Source: an uncultured Taibaiella sp. (GTDB lineage: Bacteria; Bacteroidota; Bacteroidia; Chitinophagales; Chitinophagaceae). Taken from it: a stretch of DNA of 8,621 nucleotides. The position numbers and the translations under genes were made by a program. Positions 1 through 4,879 of this stretch are shown here, piece after piece; position 1 is the first letter of the stretch, and every line of letters begins with the position of its first letter. Location of the stretch: the NCBI GenBank assembly GCA_937871155.1, contig CALMXV010000395.1, forward strand, positions 1 through 8,621, written 5' to 3'. The notes under the pieces are model-generated. The model was not told where the DNA came from and searched no databases. It saw nothing but the letters and a program-made list of their open reading frames with translations.

Positions 1-623
1 AGTATCACAGTCGTCACTTTAATAGTTTGAGAGTAGGATTGCATTTCCAACCGCATTCTTACAGCAAGGATAACAATAGTGCTTAGAAATATATAGGGAA
101 ACGCATAGGCTTTGGCAAAGTAAGCCAATGTGCTAAGAAACCCACATAGCAGCCATTTTGAAGGTTCGTAAAAAAAATTTTCTCTAATAAATAATTGAAA
201 AATAACTAATAGAAAAAAGAAAAACCAGAGGTCGGCAAAACTTTGTTTGAAAACCGCATAAACTAAGAAACAAGCCAGTGTTGTATTTAGGCATAGTAGT
301 ACTTCCTTGTTAGTAAGGAATCTCTTAAATAGAAAATGACTTGCGATTAAAAATCCACCGGCGCCGAAAGAATTAATGATGATGCCTGCCTTAAAAGGTT
401 CATAGCCCCAATTCATTAAGCCTGCAGTAAGCCAGCAACTCCAAGGGCTCCAATATCCATTGATCGCTTGCTGAACATCACCATTTACATAATGCTGTGC
501 TACTGACATATAACCTATCGCATCTGGATCAACATAATATTGATAATAAGGATACACAATCGCTAAGGCTACAAACAATAGCAGCAAGGGGAATAGAAGT
601 ATATAAAATGGTGTCTTTAACAC
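1..623 (-). CDS. Multi-pass membrane glycosyltransferase-like protein (GT39/ArnT-like), 3' end outside window
   Basis: An open frame of 207 codons runs from a GTG at 621-623 leftward off the window edge without a stop. An in-frame TAA lies only two codons upstream of this GTG, so the start must be the GTG or a much later ATG (Met39); the GTG is chosen because it precedes the first hydrophobic segment. The protein starts with one membrane helix (about residues 6-25), followed by an acidic motif DPDAIGYMSVAQHY (32-45) and NGYWSPW (55-61), then further hydrophobic helices with AKAYAFPY near 170-177. A short membrane anchor, then an aspartate-containing first periplasmic loop and a W/R-x-P motif, is the usual layout of GT39/ArnT/PMT-like enzymes that move sugars from polyprenyl-phosphate donors. 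The exact donor and acceptor are unknown. It directly follows a second protein of the same type and is probably cotranscribed with it. The C-terminal half is not visible. Confidence 0.8.
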   Translation of the reverse strand, partial: MLKTPFYILLFPLLLLFVALAIVYPYYQYYVDPDAIGYMSVAQHYVNGDVQQAINGYWSPWSCWLTAGLMNWGYEPFKAGIIINSFGAGGFLIASHFLFKRFLTNKEVLLCLNTTLACFLVYAVFKQSFADLWFFFFLLVIFQLFIRENFFYEPSKWLLCGFLSTLAYFAKAYAFPYIFLSTIVILAVRMRLEMQSYSQTIKVTTVI

Positions 624-629
624 AGAATT

Positions 630-1964
630 TTAAACAGATGTTTTTTTGTTTTTGTTGAAGGTAAAAATAAAGCCACTAATTGCACAACACATCAATAGTA
701 ATGAAATGGGCATTACATAATGGGCATTGGCAATGGGTCCAGTTATGAGTGCGAAATAGAGAAAGAATAAAGTGACAAACCATTTTATCCATTTTGAGTA
801 AGGAGCATAAAGTAGAAATAGAATGATTCCTAATAGTTTTACAAGGTTGGACAGAAGCGTAACTAATGCCAATGCTACTGAGCCATGATTGAAAATGTAA
901 GTAACTATCTCATTCCTATTCCAGTTTTTTAATATCGTGCTAAATTTTACAGATTCTCCGGCATACACTTTGGCTAGTGTCATTCGACCGGTAAATTCAT
1001 CCAATTCGCCTCTGCCGGTTTCCAAAAAATATAAGGCACTTTTGGATAGATGATACGGAAGATAACTGCTAAAATTGGATAGTAATAAACTTACCCCTCG
1101 CTCATTGGCTTCATCATATCGTGCAGCAAAATCAGGTAATTGAGCAATAGCTGTTCGTTCTTTTTGTATATAGGCTTTTCCGGCATCGGCACTTACTTTA
1201 TCTGTATAAAACCGTTGGTAATAGTAGATAGCATTAAACGATTGAATGCTGGAAAAATGATATTTTCCTGTTCGTTTTGCATTGATGCCGCTATAAGCTA
1301 CTATACAAATTATTGGCAGTAAGGCTGCACTTACAAACCGAAAATTGAATTGTTTAAAATAACCTCCTAAGAAAAGCATTATAGGAAAATGGATAAATGC
1401 ATAAGGATATAAAACCGGTTTCATAAATATCCCTCCTATCAAAGCTAAGGACATCCACATACTATATTTATTTTCCTTTTTCTGAAGGAATAAAATCATA
1501 AATCGAAAATATAGCAGGGTAAATGTTTGCAACAATATATCCGGAGCAATGATATGTGCATAAACCAACTGACTAGGGAAAACCAAAAGTAAAAGGAATA
1601 GCCAGCCATCATAATTCTTTTGATAGCCAAGTTTTAAAAAAGTATCTCTACAGAGAAACACATTGAAAATGGATAGTCCGCTTTGAATAATGAGTACCAT
1701 CCAATTGTTGATAGCCCAACTATACACTAGCAATAGAAAAAGAGGATAGCCGGGTGTACGTAATGTCATATACTCTTCCGTAAGGGGCAATACGGGGTTC
1801 GCACTGTAGAAGAAAAAATTATTTTTAATGTTGACTGCTTCATAAATATATTCAAAGCTATCGCCATTATAGATACGTCCAAAATGTAGGGCTGCCATAA
1901 AATACATACCATGCAATAGGATAATCCCTATGCCGAAAGCATATTTTTTTAGAAAGCCTTTCAT
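630..1964 (-). CDS. Multi-pass membrane glycosyltransferase-like protein (GT39/ArnT-like), 444 aa
   Basis: The protein starts at ATG 1962-1964 and has about ten hydrophobic segments along its length. After the first membrane helix (about 9-27) comes the loop motif NGDSFEYIYEA (33-43), with Asp35 and Glu38, then TLRTPGYPLFLLL (67-79). The R-x-PGYP-LFL motif after an acidic first-loop motif is typical of GT39/ArnT-like integral membrane transferases, which use lipid-linked sugars on the outer face of the inner membrane. The larger extramembrane stretch (roughly 225-335) would be the periplasmic part. The donor, acceptor and pathway cannot be read from the sequence, and it could instead be an uncharacterised polytopic protein of the same fold. 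It ends in TAA 6 nt before the GTG of the next gene, in the same reading frame. No upstream gene is linked, because a terminator at 2033-2060 separates it from tatA. Confidence 0.85.
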   Translation of the reverse strand: MKGFLKKYAFGIGIILLHGMYFMAALHFGRIYNGDSFEYIYEAVNIKNNFFFYSANPVLPLTEEYMTLRTPGYPLFLLLVYSWAINNWMVLIIQSGLSIFNVFLCRDTFLKLGYQKNYDGWLFLLLLVFPSQLVYAHIIAPDILLQTFTLLYFRFMILFLQKKENKYSMWMSLALIGGIFMKPVLYPYAFIHFPIMLFLGGYFKQFNFRFVSAALLPIICIVAYSGINAKRTGKYHFSSIQSFNAIYYYQRFYTDKVSADAGKAYIQKERTAIAQLPDFAARYDEANERGVSLLLSNFSSYLPYHLSKSALYFLETGRGELDEFTGRMTLAKVYAGESVKFSTILKNWNRNEIVTYIFNHGSVALALVTLLSNLVKLLGIILFLLYAPYSKWIKWFVTLFFLYFALITGPIANAHYVMPISLLLMCCAISGFIFTFNKNKKTSV

Positions 1965-1977
1965 GGGTTAAATATAA

Positions 1978-1985
1978 CAAAGATG
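1978..1985 (-). promoter_or_regulatory. Possible -7 element for the membrane glycosyltransferase pair
   Basis: On the minus strand the sequence reads CATCTTTG, one mismatch from the Bacteroidota -7 consensus TAnnTTTG, 13 nt before the ATG at 1964. A second near-match, TATATTTA, lies closer to the start. No convincing -33 TTTG is present at the usual spacing. A promoter is expected here because a terminator lies just upstream. Confidence 0.25.
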
Positions 1986-2032
1986 CACTCAAGAGATAGG
2001 CATGAAGCCGATATTCAGTTCAAGAAAATAAA

Positions 2033-2060
2033 AAAAAGCGAAGGGGTTGCTTCGCTTTTT
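2033..2060 (-). terminator. Rho-independent terminator of the ferritin-fold/tatA cluster
   Basis: An 11-bp perfect stem (2033-2043 AAAAAGCGAAG with 2050-2060 CTTCGCTTTTT) encloses a 6-nt loop. In the minus-strand sense it lies 31 nt after the tatA stop and is followed by an extended T-rich tract (plus-strand A run from 2037 back to 2026). The stem's A/T ends would also allow termination in the other direction, but no plus-strand gene ends here. Confidence 0.85.
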
Positions 2061-2091
2061 AGTACTATGAATGAGAAAACCTCTTGTCAAA

Positions 2092-2295
2092 TTATTTATT
2101 CTTGCTATCAGTATTGTCCGATTCATCTTTTCCTTCTTTGGCATCTTTAAAGTCTTTTATGCCTTTGCCAATACCTCTTGCCAAGTCAGGGATTTTCTTT
2201 GCGCCAAAAAGTAAAAGAATAATCACTAAAATAATGATTAACTCCGTACCGCCGGGCAAAGCTAACAAGAGGTTATATGAAGTGGATGATATCAT
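2092..2295 (-). CDS. tatA: Sec-independent protein translocase subunit TatA/TatE
   Basis: This is a 67-residue TatA/E family protein. A short N-terminus leads into a single membrane helix (about 15-31, GGTELIIILVIILLLFG), the conserved Phe30-Gly31 hinge, an amphipathic helix with KKIPDLARGIGKGIKDF (33-49) and a charged, Lys/Asp/Glu-rich tail. TatA oligomers form the variable-size passage that lets folded twin-arginine substrates cross the inner membrane with TatC. I choose the ATG at 2295 rather than the upstream in-frame TTG at 2325. The ATG gives a normal TatA length and a normal N-terminus, and is preceded by an A-rich stretch (TTATTAAAA), whereas the TTG adds ten residues not expected in the family. 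It lies 36 nt after a ferritin-fold gene with a twin-arginine signal, so it is probably cotranscribed with two Tat substrates. No tatC is in the window. Confidence 0.93.
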   Translation of the reverse strand: MISSTSYNLLLALPGGTELIIILVIILLLFGAKKIPDLARGIGKGIKDFKDAKEGKDESDNTDSKNK

Positions 2296-2331
2296 TTTTA
2301 ATAACAAATACAATTGAAGCAACAAATTTAA

Positions 2332-3168
2332 CTAAGTAATGATCATTGGTGTGATGATAGTGGTCACTTCTGCTTGTGTCAATGGTTCGTCAAAAGCTTC
2401 TGTGGCAGCATCGGCTAATATTGCTTGTCCTCCGATACCTACTATGCTGATACCATATTGAACAGCTGTTTCTTCACCGGCATAGCTTGCATTGAATGCT
2501 GGGTTAGAAATGCTTGTTTGTTTTTGTGTAATCCATGGTTTGATCATTATACTGCCGCCCGCAATGGTAGTGCGCATTTGGCGAACATGCGAAGCATTCC
2601 GTGCTAAGACAGATTGGATGCTAAATAGGTCGGTAAGTAATGGATTTCTTACAAAGCCTCCTATTTGTCCCTTATAGGTTCTTACTGATAAGTCTAATAA
2701 AACCTGAGCCACTGCTAATAGGGTTTTATAATCATTGAAAGTAAGTAAAGTGCCTCCTAAGGTATAGTCATAGCCTTTTGCATTCACTGGAATGGCTGCA
2801 TTAGGACTCGCTGCATTGATGGTCTGTGTCAGAAATTTCACATGTGCTGCTTCATGATTTCTTATAGTAACAAATGCTTGTTGTGCATCAGTAGATGGGA
2901 AAAGGCTATTGGCTGTTCCTAAAGAAACCGCTTGTTTGAAAAATTCAGCAACGATATGTTGGAACGATAAGATGAAGTTTAAGGTATCAATAGATACATT
3001 AGTTGATTTAGCTGTAGCCTTATTGCTATTGGCGCCTATTGCAAAGGGTAAAGCCGTCAAAGCTACTTTGCGTGTAATGTTTTTTAGTATATCACGACGT
3101 GCGCTGGATTTACCCATTTCGGCATCGTCAATTTTTGAAAATTCTTGTAAGATATTTTTGAAACTCAT
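2332..3168 (-). CDS. Tat-exported ferritin-fold protein with degenerate metal site, 278 aa
   Basis: The N-terminus has a long leader with a twin-arginine motif (SSARRDILKN, Arg24-Arg25), a moderately hydrophobic stretch (VALTALPFAIGA, 35-46) and an AxA-like cleavage region near 51-53, so it is predicted to be exported folded by Tat. The rest matches the ferritin-like domain family common in Bacteroidota. Helix 1 is LNFILSFQHIVAEFF (63-77), helix 2 contains NHEAAH (104-109), helix 3 VLLDLSVRTYKGQ (156-168) and helix 4 SVLARNASHVR (186-196), followed by the family's C-terminal KPWIT and ATEAFDEPLT motifs. In relatives as I recall them, helix 1 has two glutamates, helix 3 has FED and helix 4 has SVEARH. 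Here these are Gln70/Val73, LLD and SVLARN, so only the helix-2 Glu106/His109 pair clearly survives. Ferroxidase activity is therefore doubtful. It lies 20 nt after another ferritin-fold gene and 36 nt before tatA. Confidence 0.88.
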   Translation of the reverse strand: MSFKNILQEFSKIDDAEMGKSSARRDILKNITRKVALTALPFAIGANSNKATAKSTNVSIDTLNFILSFQHIVAEFFKQAVSLGTANSLFPSTDAQQAFVTIRNHEAAHVKFLTQTINAASPNAAIPVNAKGYDYTLGGTLLTFNDYKTLLAVAQVLLDLSVRTYKGQIGGFVRNPLLTDLFSIQSVLARNASHVRQMRTTIAGGSIMIKPWITQKQTSISNPAFNASYAGEETAVQYGISIVGIGGQAILADAATEAFDEPLTQAEVTTIITPMIIT

Positions 3169-3188
3169 GGTGCTGTTTTTTTTAAAGT

Positions 3189-3887
3189 TTAAGGTAAACG
3201 ACTAGAAATTGGTGTAGTGATAAAGGAACTCATAGCAGCTAAAACTACCGATGGGTCTTTAGCCATTTCCATACCATTCATATCTACTTGCATATCGCCA
3301 CTGGCAAAGCTGCCATTTACCAACAAGTCACGAACATAGGCGGCATGTCTTGCTTGAACACTTACTGCTTTAGAAAAAAGTTGTACATAATCAGGATTGG
3401 TGATTTGGTAAGCAACACCATTATATGCGGATACACTAAGGTCTTCCAGCATTTTTTCTGTAGTTAATACAGCCGTTCTATCTTTAAAATTGATTGTTTC
3501 AAAATTGAAACTAAGCGTCATGATGGCTTTAGTACCTAGTAATGCTTTCCACAATTCTCTATGTGCTGTTTCATGGTCTTTCATATCGGTTATTAATGCC
3601 ATTTCTTGAACTGTAGCATTTGCATAAAATCCGGCATCCATTACTTTTTGGTAATAGGCTACACTTAATTGCGTCATGGCATATGCATAATTGAGAATGC
3701 CTAAGTCATCTTGTGTTAAAAGCACACCGCCGGGTGCGGGGTTGTCGTCACTAGTATTACAAGAGGCGTTCAATAATGTACCTGCGGCAATAAGTCCTCC
3801 AGAAAGTCCCAAAAAGCTGCGACGAGAAAAGCCTTGTGCCATCGTTTCTTGAGGTGATGTTTCAGAGGAGATTTCATTTTTGTTCAT
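3189..3887 (-). CDS. Tat-exported ferritin-fold putative lipoprotein, 232 aa
   Basis: The N-terminus contains SRRSFLGLSGG (21-31), a near-ideal twin-arginine motif, a short hydrophobic segment and LLNASC (38-43). Cys43 is a plausible lipid attachment site, although Asn at -3 is not ideal for a lipobox. An acidic stretch, NTSDDNP, follows, as in surface-exported Bacteroidota lipoproteins. The remainder is a ferritin-like four-helix domain: LNYAYAMTQLSVAYYQ (65-80), DHETAH (104-109), MLEDLSVSAYNG (146-157) and SVQARHAAYVRDLL (176-189), with the family's C-terminal DPSVVLAAMSSFI. Glu106, His109, Glu148 and His181 are retained, but the helix-1 glutamate positions are Thr72 and Ser75, and the helix-4 glutamate is Gln178. 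The ATG at 3887 is preferred to a TTG at 3893 two codons upstream. It is the first gene of a cluster with a second ferritin-fold gene 20 nt downstream and tatA after that. Its enzymatic role, if any, is unknown. Confidence 0.88.
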   Translation of the reverse strand: MNKNEISSETSPQETMAQGFSRRSFLGLSGGLIAAGTLLNASCNTSDDNPAPGGVLLTQDDLGILNYAYAMTQLSVAYYQKVMDAGFYANATVQEMALITDMKDHETAHRELWKALLGTKAIMTLSFNFETINFKDRTAVLTTEKMLEDLSVSAYNGVAYQITNPDYVQLFSKAVSVQARHAAYVRDLLVNGSFASGDMQVDMNGMEMAKDPSVVLAAMSSFITTPISSRLP

Positions 3888-4020
3888 AATCAAGTTTCAG
3901 ATTTTGATGATTAATTTTAGAGATACAGCTGTCCATTTTTTCTAGCAGAAAATAGAGGGCTGTATAGCGTGTTCCAAATTTTCCCCGTAAGATAGAAATC
4001 CAAATTAGAGATTCCAACAT
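3874..4020 (-). CDS. Possible small ORF (48 codons) in the ferritin-cluster leader
   Basis: An ATG at 4018-4020 opens a 48-codon frame that ends in TGA at 3874-3876, overlapping the first 14 nt of the ferritin-fold lipoprotein gene in another frame. The predicted peptide starts MLESLIWISILRGKFG and has no recognisable domain. The overlap could allow translational coupling if the region is transcribed from pcm. However, the best promoter candidate lies inside this frame, which would place the ATG upstream of the transcript start. A chance open frame is the more likely reading. Confidence 0.15.
   Translation of the reverse strand: MLESLIWISILRGKFGTRYTALYFLLEKMDSCISKINHQNLKLDYEQK
3923..3965 (-). 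promoter_or_regulatory. Nested hairpin in the leader of the ferritin-fold/tatA cluster
   Basis: Two concentric inverted repeats are present. The outer arms ATACAGC (3923-3929) and GCTGTAT (3959-3965) pair over 7 bp. The inner arms TTTTCT (3938-3943) and AGAAAA (3947-3952) pair over 6 bp with a 3-nt loop. On the minus strand this would form an interrupted stem starting about 3 nt after the inferred transcription start and ending 35 nt before the ATG. No U tract follows, so it is not a typical terminator. It may affect mRNA stability or translation; the function is inferred from position only. Confidence 0.3.
3975..4004 (-). promoter_or_regulatory. Candidate promoter of the ferritin-fold/tatA cluster
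   Basis: On the minus strand a TTTG (4001-4004, the -33 position) is separated by 18 nt from AAAATTTG (3975-3982), one mismatch from the Bacteroidota -7 consensus TAnnTTTG. Both elements sit inside a direct repeat AATTTGGA (minus strand; plus-strand TCCAAATT at 3973-3980 and 3999-4006), spaced 26 bp. The predicted start near 3968 gives a leader of about 80 nt. Confidence 0.4.
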
Positions 4021-4057
4021 TCTTACTATAAATTTTGAATTTAAGAGGGTAATTAGT

Positions 4058-4723
4058 TTAGTCGTTTATACCAATCAACATAGGTACAAACATAAAATTG
4101 CCGAATGACTCTTGGGTGATACTACCATCTATTTCTTTTCTTATCCGATACATGATTTGATGATTGTCATCGCCAACGGGCATCACGGCGATGCCACCAG
4201 GTTTGAGTTGTTCAATTAATTTAGGAGGAATAAAGGGTACACCTGCCGTCACCAATACTTTGTCAAAAGGAGCGAATGTAGCTAGTCCATTGTAGCCATC
4301 GCCAAGATGCCTTCGAATACTTGGGTATTTCTTGATAAAGAAAAAATTGTTTATAAAGTCATAGAGTTTTCGTTGTCTTTCGATGGTAAAAACTTTAGCA
4401 CCCATCTCTGCAAGTACGCAAGATTGAAAAGCGCTTCCAGTTCCAATTTCTAAGACTTTATCGAACTTTTTAATGTCCAGTAATTCTGTTTGAAAAGCAA
4501 CCGTATAAGGCTGAGAAATAGTTTGGCCAGCAGCTATGGAGAATGCTTGGTCTTCGTAGGCATAGTGTTCGAAGGCTGTATCCAAAAAGAAATGACGCGG
4601 GATTTTATCGAGAGCATCCAAAACCCGTTGGTCAGTAATACCTTTTTCTTTCAATTGATCTAACAGCTTTTTACGTTGAGTTTTGTGTTTAAATTCGTCT
4701 GTCTGAGTCTTACTTTGCAACAT
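4058..4723 (-). CDS. pcm: Protein-L-isoaspartate O-methyltransferase
   Basis: This 221-residue SAM-dependent methyltransferase methylates the free carboxyl of L-isoaspartyl residues formed by ageing of asparagine and aspartate, starting their repair in the cytoplasm. The N-terminal helical region contains VLDALDKIPRHFF (34-46), followed by the family signature GQTISQPYTVAFQTELL (66-82). Motif I is VLEIGTGSAFQSCVLAEMG (90-108), the acidic end of strand 2 is TIER (113-116) and GDGYNGL (141-147) follows. KPGGIAVMPVG (174-184) is the late Rossmann motif. The usual GSGYQ of motif I is GSAFQ here, a conservative change that keeps the glycine-rich turn. The length is normal and the ATG at 4723 is the only plausible start. 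It is transcribed divergently from hppA; the ferritin-fold cluster follows after a gap of about 170 nt with its own candidate promoter. Confidence 0.95.
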   Translation of the reverse strand: MLQSKTQTDEFKHKTQRKKLLDQLKEKGITDQRVLDALDKIPRHFFLDTAFEHYAYEDQAFSIAAGQTISQPYTVAFQTELLDIKKFDKVLEIGTGSAFQSCVLAEMGAKVFTIERQRKLYDFINNFFFIKKYPSIRRHLGDGYNGLATFAPFDKVLVTAGVPFIPPKLIEQLKPGGIAVMPVGDDNHQIMYRIRKEIDGSITQESFGNFMFVPMLIGIND

Positions 4724-4843
4724 GTGGTAAAGATAATCGAACCGATGAACAATGAACTACCATTTTAAGAGGGAAATCCCAGTCGATTTCTTTTTAATTT
4801 GAAAGGTCAGGAAACAGCTATCCACTTTTTAAGATGAAACTGC

Positions 4844-4851
4844 TATATTTG
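4844..4851 (+). promoter_or_regulatory. -7 promoter element for hppA
   Basis: TATATTTG is an exact match to the Bacteroidota -7 consensus TAnnTTTG and lies 28 nt before the hppA ATG, giving a short leader of about 20-25 nt. No clear TTTG is present at the -33 position, which is often less conserved. The leader ends in an A/T-rich stretch with no Shine-Dalgarno sequence, as is common in this phylum. Confidence 0.6.
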
Positions 4852-4879
4852 CGCCACTTTTTTTAATAGTATAAAATAT

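Noticed and set aside
2084..2317. Plus-strand open frame of 77 codons over tatA
   Set aside because: It is exactly antisense to a recognisable TatA and shows no family features.
2296..2325. TTG start for tatA, ten codons upstream of the ATG
   Set aside because: It would add an unusual hydrophobic extension; the ATG at 2295 gives a normal TatA N-terminus.
2425..3205. Plus-strand open frames over the 278-residue ferritin-fold gene
   Set aside because: The minus-strand gene has clear domain motifs; these frames are antisense shadows.
4728..4752. Possible promoter for pcm (TATCTTTA with an upstream TTG on the minus strand)
   Set aside because: The spacing is only 14 nt, the -7 element has a mismatch in its final G, and it would leave almost no leader.
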